NCBI RefSeq assembly: GCF_001570605.1 | Contig: NZ_BBXG01000021.1 | Span: 1-64,000 of the forward strand | DNA from: Herbidospora cretacea | GTDB lineage: Bacteria > Actinomycetota > Actinomycetes > Streptosporangiales > Streptosporangiaceae | Length of the DNA: 64,000 nucleotides | Reading direction: 5' to 3' | Shown: positions 10,405-20,506 of the stretch, one piece after another | Layout of the letters: every line of letters starts with the position of its first letter | How positions within the stretch are numbered: position 1 is the stretch's first letter | Notes under the pieces: generated by a model | Told to the model about the DNA's origin: nothing | What the model saw: the letters and a program-made list of their open reading frames with translations, nothing else | Database searches by the model: none | Position numbers and translations under genes: made by a program

Positions 10405-12542
10405 AACTTGATCCAGGTCCGGTCGGCGAGGCTGGCCTTGTCGCTGACCTTGACGCCGAGGTCGGAGAAGGTCCAGACGGTGTCGCCGATAATGACGCTG
10501 CGCCTGATCGACGGGTCGAGCGGCACGTTCGGGTCGGCCTTCGGGTGGGTGATCACCCCGGCCTTCTCGATCGTGTCGCCGATCTTCAGCACGAGCGCCT
10601 GCGAGCCGTCGTAGTAGTCGGCCCCCCACGTGGCGAGCGGGATCAGCGCGAGGCCGTCCTGCGCCCAGTAGAGGAAGGCGTGCGGGTCCCATTCGGCCTG
10701 GGTGGCCGAGTCCTCCTGGTGGTAGCGGGACAGCACCGCCGGGGCCCCCGGGTCGCGGACGTCGAACAGCGACACCTGGGTGCCCTGCGTCTGGCCCTTG
10801 GTGTTGGCCTCCTGGCCGACGCCGATCAGCCTGCCGTCGCCCGCCGGGTGGAGGTAGGCCGAGAAGCCGGTGATCTTGAGCTCGCCGGTGACCTTCGGGA
10901 CCTGCGGGTCGCGCAGGTCGAGGGTGTAGAGCGGGTCGACCTGGCGGAAGGTGACCATGTAGCCGACCGGGCCGATGAACCGCACCGAGTAGATCCGCTC
11001 ACCCTTGCCCAGACCGGTCACCTGGCCCGCCGCCGCGAGGGTGTCGGCCTTGAGGACGTAGACCCCGCTCTCGGAGGTCTTCGTGGTGTTGGTGGTGGTG
11101 GCCACGCGCAGGTGGTCCTCGTACTCCGACAGGGAGTACTGGTTCAGCAGCCGCCCGGGGACCGAGCCGGAGGCCAGGTAGCGGGGCACGCCGCCGCCGG
11201 ACACGTCGAACCGGTGGATCTCGGTGCGCTCCGGCTGGACGACCTCCGGCACCACGTCGCCGCTCTCGGAGGGGGAGGGGGTGATGACCTCGGCCGTCGG
11301 GGGCGCCGACGACGGGGTCGGCGTGGAGACCGTCTCGGCCGTCGGCACGACCTTCTCCACGTCGGTCGGCGACGCCTGGACGTCCGGCGCGACCTTGCCC
11401 GGGTCGGGGATCTGCGTCGGCATGTCCGGGTCGGGCGACGGAGCCACCGGGGTGGCGGCGTCCGACGGCACGTCCGGCACTGGCACCGGGTCGACGTCGA
11501 CCGCGATCGGCATGGGGAAGAAGCCGCCCCACCACAGGGGGTTGCTCGTCACGTAGAGGCTGGTCCCGGTGCCGTAGACGGTGTCGCCGTCGGCCGCGAC
11601 GCTGATCGCGTCGGTCGTGCCGAAGGAGCCGTTCAGGTCCAGGGTGTGCACGGTCAGCAGCGACCGGCCGGTGAAGTCGGCCGGGTGGCTGACGTTCTCG
11701 CACTTCACCGCGCCCGGCGTGGTCTGGCCGCCTGACTCGATCTCGTATTTGGGCAGCCACGCGTCGAGCGGCGCTCTGCGGTAGGTCTCCTTGACCGCGT
11801 CCAGCATCTGCTGCTGGGTCATGTTCGGGTTGTACTCGGGCAGCGGCACCTGCGGCTCGCCGCGCACCACGATCCGGACGGTCGTGCCGACCATCCGCGC
11901 GTCGACGTGCTGGGCGTTGAGGGGGGCCAGGCTGCCGATGACCTTCGGGGTCCCGGCCAGGTCGACCAGCACGTAGCGCGGGGTGGTCGGGATCTCGAAG
12001 CCGGGCTTGGCGCGGGCGGTGGCCGAGGCGTAGCCGCCCTGGTTGAACAGCACCAGCGCGCGGTCCCCGGACACCAGCAGGTTGGCCTCGGTCCACCCCA
12101 GGTCGTCGCCGAGGAGCTTGAGCGTGCCGGTGACCCGCCGCGACTCGGCGTCGATCACGCGCAGCACGCCGCGGTTGATGGTGATGACCCGGTCGCCGTC
12201 GGTCTTGACCAGGTCGGGCTCGTCGACCCCGGCCTCGTGGACGTTGGTCGACGAGTGGGTCTGGTTCCCGGAGGCGGCGGTCGACTTCGCGACGTCGCGG
12301 GCGGCGGAGTCGGCCGCCTCCGCGCGTGCCATGGGCAGCACCTGGAAGGCCTGGGCGTGCTTGACCGCGGCCTCGCGCAGCCCTTCGAGCATGCTGTCGC
12401 AGTCGTCGAAGGCGACCAGCTTGATGTTCGTGGTCAGGTTGATCGGCGTCACCGGGTCGGGCGACGGGCCGGCACCCGGCGTGCACGCCGCCGCCAGCAG
12501 TGCAATCGCGATGGCTCCGGCCACGCGAATCGAGGTGGTCAT
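10401..12542 (-). CDS. Secreted beta-propeller lipoprotein
   Basis: This 713-residue lipoprotein has a signal peptide ending in the lipobox LLAAAC (lipidated Cys20). The mature part matches the 'beta-propeller domain' family: repeated blades with segments such as TDGDRVITINRGVLRVID, HVDARMVGTTVRIVVRG and FSAYLHPAGDGRLIGVGQE. An insert of roughly 90 residues rich in Pro, Thr, Ser and Val (encoded about 11230-11520) interrupts the propeller and looks like a flexible linker. The gene lies 31 nt downstream of the Ser/Thr kinase on the same strand and is probably cotranscribed, so it may be a surface partner of the kinase's external domain. The molecular role of this family is not established. Confidence 0.82.
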   Translation of the reverse strand: MTTSIRVAGAIAIALLAAACTPGAGPSPDPVTPINLTTNIKLVAFDDCDSMLEGLREAAVKHAQAFQVLPMARAEAADSAARDVAKSTAASGNQTHSSTNVHEAGVDEPDLVKTDGDRVITINRGVLRVIDAESRRVTGTLKLLGDDLGWTEANLLVSGDRALVLFNQGGYASATARAKPGFEIPTTPRYVLVDLAGTPKVIGSLAPLNAQHVDARMVGTTVRIVVRGEPQVPLPEYNPNMTQQQMLDAVKETYRRAPLDAWLPKYEIESGGQTTPGAVKCENVSHPADFTGRSLLTVHTLDLNGSFGTTDAISVAADGDTVYGTGTSLYVTSNPLWWGGFFPMPIAVDVDPVPVPDVPSDAATPVAPSPDPDMPTQIPDPGKVAPDVQASPTDVEKVVPTAETVSTPTPSSAPPTAEVITPSPSESGDVVPEVVQPERTEIHRFDVSGGGVPRYLASGSVPGRLLNQYSLSEYEDHLRVATTTNTTKTSESGVYVLKADTLAAAGQVTGLGKGERIYSVRFIGPVGYMVTFRQVDPLYTLDLRDPQVPKVTGELKITGFSAYLHPAGDGRLIGVGQEANTKGQTQGTQVSLFDVRDPGAPAVLSRYHQEDSATQAEWDPHAFLYWAQDGLALIPLATWGADYYDGSQALVLKIGDTIEKAGVITHPKADPNVPLDPSIRRSVIIGDTVWTFSDLGVKVSDKASLADRTWIKF

Positions 12543-12573
12543 GCCCCTAGGACGGATCGTCCCCCTTCCGGGT

Positions 12574-14460
12574 TCAGGGGCGGTGGAGGTAGGAGGAGCG
12601 GAAGTAGAGCTTGTCCATCGCCGCGTCGGTGGCCTGGATCAGGGTCTGGGTCTCCACGCCTTCCAGGTCGGTGACCACCACGGCGTCCTCGTCGTCGTCG
12701 GCGACGGCCGTGCAGAAGATGTGGGTGGCGTCCCACCAGCCCAGCACGGTGTCGCAGCCCGACTCGAACTCGTTGAGCACCGCGCCGGTCGCGGTGTCCC
12801 AGACGCAGAAGGTGACGTCCTTGTCCTGGCAGCGGGCCACGAACGAGCCGCCGCCCTCGCTGAACATGTCGCGGGGGTCGCTGAGGGTGCCGCCGATCGG
12901 GGGGAGCGTCCGCAGCTCGCGGCCGGTCAGGTCGTAGACGTGGGGGGCCTGGCCGTCGTCGTCGGTGACGACGGTGGTGACCGAGTCGCCGGTGCCGGTC
13001 CAGGCGAAGGCGGTGTCGCCCTTCAGTCCGGGCACGGCGACGACCGCGGCGGTCTCGGCGGCCGGGTCGACCACCACGAAGCCCTGGGTGACCGTGGTGT
13101 CGCCGGTCTTCTTCAGCGAGGTCAGCAGGACCTTGGTGCCGTCGGGCGACCAGTGGACGTAGTTGGTGGTCAGCGGCTTGGCCACGGTCTTCACGGTCAC
13201 CGACGTGCCGCTCGACACCTGGGTGATCTTGACGGTGTCGGAGTCGTCGTCGTCGTACTGCCACGGGATCCCGGCCAGGCGGTCGCCGGTGGGGCTGGGG
13301 GCGGCGTCGGCGAGGGAGTGGCGGGTGAAGGTCGTCTTGCCGGGTTCGCGGACGTAGGCGTCCCACTTCTCCCGCTTCACCCAGAAGATCGACAGATAGG
13401 CCGGGTCCTGGGGCGACTCCCGCGCGACGGCGGTGGTGTCGTCGAGGTCGATGACCACCGGCGCCGGGCTGGGAGAGGGCGTCACGACGGGTGCGGACGA
13501 CCGCGTGACCGGCGGCGGTTCGGAGTTCGTGGTCGCGGCCCACACCCCGCCGATCGCGGCGATCACCGCCAGCGCGGTCGCGCCCGTCACCACCGCCAGC
13601 GTCGGGAACCCGCGCCTCTGCGCGGGCAGCTGGGGGACGGTCGGCCGGGCCGCCGCCGGGTCGCTGACCAGCAGCCGGTCGATCACCTGGCGGGCGGTCG
13701 GCCGCAGCGCCGGGTTCTTGTTCAGGCAGTCGAGCAGGATGCCGCGCAGCGGCTGGGGGATGTCGCCCAGGTCGGGCTGCATGCGCAGCACCCGGTTGAT
13801 CACCGCGGGCATGGTGTCGTTGCCGAACGGGGCCCGGCCGTTGGCGGCGTAGGCGATCGTGCCGGCCCACGCGAACAGGTCGGCGGCCGGTCCGATCGGG
13901 CCCCCGGCGAGCTGCTCGGGCGCCATGTAGGCGGGGGTGCCGATCATCGTCGAGGTCAGCGCCGTGTGGCTGCCCAGGGCCTTGCTGATGCCGAAGTCGA
14001 TCACGCGCGGGCCGTCGGAGCCGAGGATGACGTTCGGCGGCTTGAGGTCGCGGTGGACGATCCCCGCCTGGTGGATCGCCGCCAGCGCGGTCGCCGTGCC
14101 GATGGCCAGCCGGTGGAGCGCGTTGCCGGTGCGCGGCCCGGTCTGCGGGATCGCCTGCGCCAGCGACTGGCCCTCGATGTACTCGCTCACGATGTACGGC
14201 CGGGCGTCCTCGGCCCCCACGTCGATGACCTGGGCGGTGCAGAACGGGGCCACCCGCTTGGCCGCGCTCACCTCGCGCAGGAAGCGCCGCACCATCTCCT
14301 GGTCGGCGGCGAGCTCCGGCCGCAGCCACTTGATCGCCACCCGCTCGCCGGCCGGGCCCTCGCCCAGGTAGACGATGCCCTGGCCGCCTTCCCCGAGGAC
14401 CGCCTCCAGCCGGTAGCCGCCCAGGACGCGCGGATCGGTCGGGCGTAAAGGAGTCGCCAT
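12574..14460 (-). CDS. Receptor-type Ser/Thr protein kinase with propeller ectodomain
   Basis: This is a 628-residue eukaryote-like kinase. The N-terminal Hanks-type domain has the glycine loop GEGGQG (23-28), ATP-anchoring Lys44, the catalytic HRDLKPPN (136-143), DFG (155-157) and GTPAYMAPE. A juxtamembrane segment precedes one transmembrane helix (about 286-308) and an extracellular C-terminal domain of about 310 residues with WD/propeller-like repeats (TGDRLAGIPW, HWSPDGTKVLLTS). The open frame extends far upstream, but the ATG at 14460, directly before the kinase fold, is the sensible start. The following gene encodes a beta-propeller lipoprotein. The gene is divergent from the SSADH gene. 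The signal sensed is unknown. Confidence 0.9.
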   Translation of the reverse strand: MATPLRPTDPRVLGGYRLEAVLGEGGQGIVYLGEGPAGERVAIKWLRPELAADQEMVRRFLREVSAAKRVAPFCTAQVIDVGAEDARPYIVSEYIEGQSLAQAIPQTGPRTGNALHRLAIGTATALAAIHQAGIVHRDLKPPNVILGSDGPRVIDFGISKALGSHTALTSTMIGTPAYMAPEQLAGGPIGPAADLFAWAGTIAYAANGRAPFGNDTMPAVINRVLRMQPDLGDIPQPLRGILLDCLNKNPALRPTARQVIDRLLVSDPAAARPTVPQLPAQRRGFPTLAVVTGATALAVIAAIGGVWAATTNSEPPPVTRSSAPVVTPSPSPAPVVIDLDDTTAVARESPQDPAYLSIFWVKREKWDAYVREPGKTTFTRHSLADAAPSPTGDRLAGIPWQYDDDDSDTVKITQVSSGTSVTVKTVAKPLTTNYVHWSPDGTKVLLTSLKKTGDTTVTQGFVVVDPAAETAAVVAVPGLKGDTAFAWTGTGDSVTTVVTDDDGQAPHVYDLTGRELRTLPPIGGTLSDPRDMFSEGGGSFVARCQDKDVTFCVWDTATGAVLNEFESGCDTVLGWWDATHIFCTAVADDDEDAVVVTDLEGVETQTLIQATDAAMDKLYFRSSYLHRP

Positions 14461-14544
14461 GACTCGAATTGTGGCCCATCCCGCCGATGACACGGCGTTG
14501 CGAATTGACCGTACCCGCCGGTAGTCATGAGCCTCGCTCCGGAA

Positions 14545-14550
14545 TAGTCT
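14545..14550 (+). promoter_or_regulatory. -10 element, leaderless SSADH transcript
   Basis: TAGTCT ends 7 nt before the ATG at 14558, the spacing at which the first transcribed base coincides with the start codon. No Shine-Dalgarno sequence fits between. No clear -35 is seen. Confidence 0.5.
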
Positions 14551-14557
14551 CGCCGGT

Positions 14558-16114
14558 ATGGCTGGTGAAACCCGGGTGCCCGACCCCGCGCTGCTCGACC
14601 GTCTCCTCCGCCACGTCACGTCGGAGGGCAAGACCCGGACCGTGGTCACGCCCTTCACCGGCGAGCCGCTGGCCGAGGTGCCGATCTCGTCGGCCGAGGA
14701 CGTGCGCCTGGCCCACCAGAAGGCCCGGGAGGCCCAGGAGGCCTGGGCCGAGCTGCCGGTGAAAGACCGGATCAAGCCGTTCGAGCGGCTGCACGACGCG
14801 ATCTTCGACCGCCGCGCCGAGATCCTCGACATCGTCCAGTGGGAGACCGGCAAGGCGCGCCGCCACGCCTACGAGGAGGTCCTCGACGTCGCCGCGAGCG
14901 GCCTCCACTACGTGCGCAAGGCCCCCGGCCTGCTCGCGCCGCACGCCCGCCGCGGGCCGTTCCCGCTGGCCACCCGGACCGTGGAGGTACGCCACCCGCG
15001 CGGCGTCGTCGCCCTGATCAGCCCGTGGAACTACCCCCTGTCGCTGGGGGTGAGCGACGTCGTGCCGGCGCTGATGGCCGGGAACGCGGTGGTCCACAAG
15101 CCCGACACCCAGACCTCGCTGTCCACGCTGTGGACCATCGACCTGCTGACCGAGCTCGGCATGCCGCCGGAGATCTGGCAGGTCGTGATCGGCGACCCGG
15201 CCGACATCGGCGAGCCCCTGATCGACGGGGCCGACTACGTCGCCTTCACCGGCTCCACCCGGGCCGGGCGCGCGGTCGCCGAGGCCGCCGCCAAGCGGCT
15301 GATCGGCTGCTCGCTGGAGCTCGGCGGCAAGAACCCCATGATCGTCCTGGACGACGCCGACCTCGACCGGACCACCCAGGGCGCGATCAGGGCCTGCTTC
15401 ACCAACGCCGGGCAGCTGTGCGTGTCGATCGAGCGTCTCTACGTCCACGACGGCGTCTACGACCTGTTCGCCGAGCGGTTCACCCGCGCGGTCCGGAACA
15501 TGAGCATCGCCCCCGGCCACGACTGGGCCACCCAGATGGGCTCCCTCACCTCCCAGCGCCAGCTCGACTCCGTCGCCGCCCACGTGGACGACGCGGTCGC
15601 CAAGGGCGCGAAGGTCCTCACCGGCGGCCGGGTCCGCCCCGACCTGGGCCCGTTCTTCTACGAGCCGACCGTCCTCGCGAACGTCACCGACGACATGGCC
15701 CTGTGCCGCGAGGAGACCTTCGGCCCGGTCGTGGCCCTCTACCGCTTCCGCGACGTCGCCGAGGCGCTCGACCTGGCCAACGACACCGCCTACGGCCTCA
15801 ACGCCTCCGTCTGGACCGGCGACCCCGCCAAGGGCCGCGCCCTGGCCGCCCGCATCAAGGCCGGCACCGTCAACGTCAACGAAGGCTACGCCTCGGCGTA
15901 CGGCTCGTTCGACGCCCCGATGGGCGGCATGAAGAACTCCGGCCTGGGCCGCCGCCACGGCTCCGAGGGCCTGCTCAAGTTCACCGAGAGCCAGACGATC
16001 TCCACCCAGGCGTCGTGGCTCGGCTTCGACCCGATCCTCGGCATGCCCTACGAGACATATGCGGACACCCTGGTCACCCTGCTCAAGGCGATGAAGAGGC
16101 TGCGGCTCAAATGA
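14558..16114 (+). CDS. gabD2: Succinic semialdehyde dehydrogenase
   Basis: This 518-residue NAD(P)+-dependent aldehyde dehydrogenase is of the actinobacterial GabD2 type, which converts succinic semialdehyde to succinate at the end of GABA and related degradation routes. Visible motifs are the cofactor-binding FTGSTRAGRAVAEAAAKR, catalytic glutamate in LELGGKNPM, catalytic cysteine in FTNAGQLCVSIER, and EETFGPVVALYRF. The N-terminal extension before the core is typical of this clade. The ATG follows a -10-like TAGTCT with no room for a leader, so it is probably leaderless. It is divergent from the kinase gene and 49 nt upstream of guaA, which has its own promoter-like element. The exact aldehyde substrate is inferred from family. 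Confidence 0.85.
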   Translation: MAGETRVPDPALLDRLLRHVTSEGKTRTVVTPFTGEPLAEVPISSAEDVRLAHQKAREAQEAWAELPVKDRIKPFERLHDAIFDRRAEILDIVQWETGKARRHAYEEVLDVAASGLHYVRKAPGLLAPHARRGPFPLATRTVEVRHPRGVVALISPWNYPLSLGVSDVVPALMAGNAVVHKPDTQTSLSTLWTIDLLTELGMPPEIWQVVIGDPADIGEPLIDGADYVAFTGSTRAGRAVAEAAAKRLIGCSLELGGKNPMIVLDDADLDRTTQGAIRACFTNAGQLCVSIERLYVHDGVYDLFAERFTRAVRNMSIAPGHDWATQMGSLTSQRQLDSVAAHVDDAVAKGAKVLTGGRVRPDLGPFFYEPTVLANVTDDMALCREETFGPVVALYRFRDVAEALDLANDTAYGLNASVWTGDPAKGRALAARIKAGTVNVNEGYASAYGSFDAPMGGMKNSGLGRRHGSEGLLKFTESQTISTQASWLGFDPILGMPYETYADTLVTLLKAMKRLRLK

Positions 16115-16121
16115 CCCCCGG

Positions 16122-16130
16122 TAGACTGGC
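16122..16130 (+). promoter_or_regulatory. Putative guaA promoter -10 region
   Basis: TAGACT (16122-16127) within TAGACTGGC lies just after the SSADH stop and would start a transcript near 16134, about 30 nt before guaA. The same nine bases occur at the guaB promoter (214-222). Confidence 0.4.
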
Positions 16131-16163
16131 GGGACCGCCGGTTCATCTTCAGGGAGTCCTCCT

Positions 16164-17711
<1,548 letters not shown>

Positions 17712-17723
17712 TCCAGGTCGGGG

Positions 17724-17729
17724 TAGATT
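17724..17729 (+). promoter_or_regulatory. -10 element, leaderless acyltransferase transcript
   Basis: TAGATT, 7 nt before the GTG at 17737, suggests a leaderless transcript. This favours that GTG over the in-frame TTG at 17728, which lies inside the hexamer. Confidence 0.45.
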
Positions 17730-17736
17730 GGCCCCG

Positions 17737-18981
17737 GTGACCACGTCTACCCGCCTGGCCTGGCTCGACGCGTTGCGCGGAATCGGCGCGCTCGCCGTGG
17801 TGGCCGAACACCTGCTCCCCTGGGTCTATCCGCCGTTGCGGCCCACGTTCATGAACGTGGGCATGTACGGCGTGGTGGTGTTCTTCCTGGTCAGCGGCTA
17901 CATCATCCCCGCCTCGCTGGAGGGGCGGGGAGACGTGCGGGCCTTCTGGACCAGCCGGCTGTTCCGGCTCTACCCGCTCTTCCTGCTGGTCTGCGCGATC
18001 GCGCTGCTGGTGGGGCTGTGGGTGCCGATCCGCGAGCAGGTGCCCCGTGACGCCTCCGGGGTGCTCGCCCACGTGTCGATGCTGCTCGACGTCGTCCACG
18101 TCGGCGGGCTGGCCGACCCGATGTGGACGCTGTCGTACGAGATGGTGTTCTACCTGGTCGTCACGGCGCTGTTCGTGAAGGGCGTCCACCGGTTCAGCGG
18201 GTGGTACGCCATCGCCTTCGGCGGGCTCGCCGTGGTCGCCGGGCTGGTGATCGGGGCGCCCTGGCTGGGCGGACCCTGGCCCGCCGTGGTGTCGGGCGTG
18301 GTGTTCGTGGCCGGCATGGTGGCCCTGTTCACCAGGATGGCGACAGCCGCCGCTTACGTCCTCGGCGCGATGGCCCTGGTGCTGCTGGTCGGGTCGTCCT
18401 ACGTGCCGTGGTTCGGGGCGGCGATCCTCGCGATGATGTTCGCCGGGACCGCCATCTACCGCTGGGAGAAGGGCACCGGCCCGCTGTGGCCGGTGTTCGC
18501 CGCGTTCGCGCTGGTGGCGATCAGCCCGGCCTGGGCCATCGCGGCCGGGTGGTGGTGGGTGCAGCCGCCCGTGTGGATCACCACGCTGGTGCTGGCCGGG
18601 GCGACCTTCTGGGCCGGGCGGGCGCTGCGCCACCGGACCCTGCCGAGGGTGTTCGTCTGGCTCGGGCTGATCAGCTACTCGGTCTACCTCGTCCACCACC
18701 CGATCCTGCGGATGGTGCCGATCGTGTTCGGCCACATGATGTCCAAGCCGCTGGGGGAGCGTGTGCTGCTGGCGGCGGGCTATCTGGCCGTGGTGCTGCT
18801 GGTGAGCTGGGCGACCTACCGGTGGGTCGAACTGCCTGCCCAGAGCCTGGGCAGGCGCCTTGTCAAGGCTCAGACCTCGCCGGCGGGCTGGCCGCCGAAC
18901 GGGTCGTCCTCGTCCTCCAGCAACTGGCCGTCGTCGTCGGCCTCGTCGCTGCCCTCCGGGGCGGGCGGCGGGACGGGGTAG
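17737..18981 (+). CDS. Membrane acyltransferase (acyltransferase-3 family)
   Basis: This integral membrane O-acyltransferase of about 414 residues begins with the family's signature RLAWLDALRGIGALAVVAEH (catalytic-type histidine) and continues through about ten hydrophobic helices, with FFLVSGYIIPASL in the early loop. Such enzymes acetylate or otherwise acylate cell-surface glycans, including peptidoglycan, teichoic acids and secondary polymers. The GTG at 17737 is preferred (see the -10 element). The last 37 codons form a Ser/Gly-rich tail that lies antisense to the end of the polysaccharide deacetylase gene (112-nt convergent overlap), so the biological C-terminus may simply read into that gene. 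It opens the envelope-glycan region; its acceptor is unknown. Confidence 0.83.
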   Translation: MTTSTRLAWLDALRGIGALAVVAEHLLPWVYPPLRPTFMNVGMYGVVVFFLVSGYIIPASLEGRGDVRAFWTSRLFRLYPLFLLVCAIALLVGLWVPIREQVPRDASGVLAHVSMLLDVVHVGGLADPMWTLSYEMVFYLVVTALFVKGVHRFSGWYAIAFGGLAVVAGLVIGAPWLGGPWPAVVSGVVFVAGMVALFTRMATAAAYVLGAMALVLLVGSSYVPWFGAAILAMMFAGTAIYRWEKGTGPLWPVFAAFALVAISPAWAIAAGWWWVQPPVWITTLVLAGATFWAGRALRHRTLPRVFVWLGLISYSVYLVHHPILRMVPIVFGHMMSKPLGERVLLAAGYLAVVLLVSWATYRWVELPAQSLGRRLVKAQTSPAGWPPNGSSSSSSNWPSSSASSLPSGAGGGTG

Positions 18982-19682
18982 GACAGGCCGGGCGTCAGCT
19001 TGACGCCCTCCAGCAGGGTCGAGGCGGTGACGAAGTAGTAGCCCTGCTTCTTCAGCGTGGCCAGCACCTTCGGCATCGAGTCGACGGTCTCCTTGACGGT
19101 CTCGTGCATCAGGATGACCTCGCCCCGCCCGGCCACTTCGAGGGCCTTGGAGGTCAGCAGGCCGACCTGGCGGTTCTCCACGACCCAGTCGCCGGTCGAG
19201 GTCGTGCCGGGGATCAGCACCATGTTCAGCTTCGCGGCGATCTCCCGGACGGTGTCGTCGGTCAGGCCGCCGGGGGCGCGCATCACCGTCGGGTTCTTGC
19301 CGGTGACCTTCTTGATGAGCTTCTGGGTCTCGTTGACCTCGTCGTAGACCTCGGTCCGGGTCAGCTCGGTCAGCCACGGGTGGGTCCAGGTGTGGTTGCC
19401 GATCTGGTGGCCGGCCTTGGCGATGGTCTTCAGCAGCGTCTGGTGCCTGTTCACCTCGCGGCCGATCACGAAGAACGTGGCCTTGGCGTTGTACTTCTTC
19501 AGGGTGGCCAGCAGCCGGGTCGTGTGGGGCCCCGGGCCGTCGTCGAAGGTCAGCGCCAGGCATTTGTGGGTCGCGCAGAAAGGCTTCTTGGGTGCCTTCT
19601 TCGGCGCCGCCACGGCGGGCGCGGCCGGCACGGTGATCACCATCGCGACTGCGGCGAGGGCGGGGATCAGGCGGCGCATCAC
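18870..19682 (-). CDS. Secreted polysaccharide deacetylase (NodB domain)
   Basis: This 270-residue exported carbohydrate esterase 4 has a signal peptide that probably ends at AVA-A near residue 25. The NodB motifs are all visible: TFDDGPGPH (metal-binding Asp-Asp), HTWTHP (metal histidines), RAPGG (RxPxG), GDWVVEN, and the catalytic-histidine motif ILMHETV. These enzymes remove N-acetyl groups from peptidoglycan or chitin-like surface polymers. The C-terminus is acidic (EGSDEADDDGQLLEDEDD) and overlaps the convergent acyltransferase gene. Neighbouring an acyltransferase and dprE genes supports a role in cell-wall modification. Confidence 0.9.
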   Translation of the reverse strand: MMRRLIPALAAVAMVITVPAAPAVAAPKKAPKKPFCATHKCLALTFDDGPGPHTTRLLATLKKYNAKATFFVIGREVNRHQTLLKTIAKAGHQIGNHTWTHPWLTELTRTEVYDEVNETQKLIKKVTGKNPTVMRAPGGLTDDTVREIAAKLNMVLIPGTTSTGDWVVENRQVGLLTSKALEVAGRGEVILMHETVKETVDSMPKVLATLKKQGYYFVTASTLLEGVKLTPGLSYPVPPPAPEGSDEADDDGQLLEDEDDPFGGQPAGEV

Positions 19683-19698
19683 AGTCTCCTGCGTCTCA

Positions 19699-19733
19699 CG
19701 GGCTTCAGGTTAAAAAGGCTTCACTCAAGCCCG
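19699..19733. repeat. Inverted repeat upstream of deacetylase
   Basis: CGGGCTT (19699-19705) and AAGCCCG (19727-19733) are perfect 7-bp arms with a 21-nt A-rich spacer, inside the 89-nt gap upstream of the deacetylase gene. It could be an operator; nothing else supports that. Confidence 0.3.
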
Positions 19734-19771
19734 AAGCGTAACGCCCGTTCTTGGGAGATTTCTGAGGTACG

Positions 19772-20506
19772 TCACCCGGTGATGCGGCGAATGAGGGATC
19801 CGGGCAGCCGCATGAGCTGTCCGAGGATGCCCGGCACCCAGACGACCTGCGTCTTCGCACGCAGCCCGTCGAGGATCGCGCCCGCCACGGTCTCGGGGCT
19901 CGTCGCGAAAGCGGGCGGGGTGACCCCTCTGGTCAGCTTGGTCCGGACGAAGCCGGGCCGGACCACCATCACGTGGACGCCCGATCCGCGCAGCGCCCCG
20001 GCCAGGCCCCGGGCGAAGGTGTCCAGGCCCGACTTGGCGGAGGCGTACAGGAAGTCGCGCGGGGACGGACGCCCGGCGGAGACCGATGAGAAGACCACCA
20101 GTGCGCCGTGGGTCTGGCGGCGCATCGCCTCGGCGCAGACGATCGCGGCGGTCATCGCCCCCACGTAGTTGACCATCGCCACGTCGGCCGCCTTGAGCGG
20201 GTCGAGGTCGGTGTCGCCCAGCAGGCCGCAGGCCACCAGGGCCACGTCGACGTCGCCGGTGGCGAACACGTCGCCGATCACCTTGGCGTGCTCCTCGACC
20301 CGGAACGCGTCGAAGTCGGCCGTCTCGACCGTGGCGCCCGCCTCGGCCAGCCGGACCGCCGCGGCGTCGCGGGCCGGCGAGGGCCGCCCGGCCAGGATCA
20401 CCCGGTGGACCCGGCGGCGGACCAGCCGCATCGCCGTCGCCATCGCGATCTCCGAGGCCCCGCCGACGAGCAGCAGGCTCTGCGGTTCGCCGAACGCGTT
20501 CTTCAC
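19772..20506 (-). CDS. dprE2: Decaprenylphospho-ketopentose 2-reductase
   Basis: DprE2 is the NADH-dependent short-chain reductase that reduces decaprenylphospho-2-keto-erythro-pentofuranose to decaprenylphospho-arabinose, completing the epimerisation begun by DprE1. The 244-residue protein has a Rossmann start LLLVGGASEIAMATAMRLV, the catalytic YASAKSG and upstream Ser in FSSVSAGRPSP, and a hydrophobic C-terminus. The GTG start at 20506 has AGGAGG 8 nt upstream and overlaps the dprE1 stop by 4 nt (20503-20506). The identification rests on the SDR features plus tight coupling to dprE1. Confidence 0.9.
   Translation of the reverse strand: MKNAFGEPQSLLLVGGASEIAMATAMRLVRRRVHRVILAGRPSPARDAAAVRLAEAGATVETADFDAFRVEEHAKVIGDVFATGDVDVALVACGLLGDTDLDPLKAADVAMVNYVGAMTAAIVCAEAMRRQTHGALVVFSSVSAGRPSPRDFLYASAKSGLDTFARGLAGALRGSGVHVMVVRPGFVRTKLTRGVTPPAFATSPETVAGAILDGLRAKTQVVWVPGILGQLMRLPGSLIRRITG

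Noticed and set aside
8449-10692. A 747-codon open frame antisense to glpD
   Set aside because: It lies opposite a well-supported gene, is dominated by Arg/Gly/Asp/Val strings typical of antisense reading of GC-biased codons, and shows no domain.
14461-14853. N-terminal extension of the Ser/Thr kinase reading frame
   Set aside because: The extra 131 codons run opposite the SSADH gene and its promoter and encode no recognisable sequence; the kinase fold begins right after ATG 14460.
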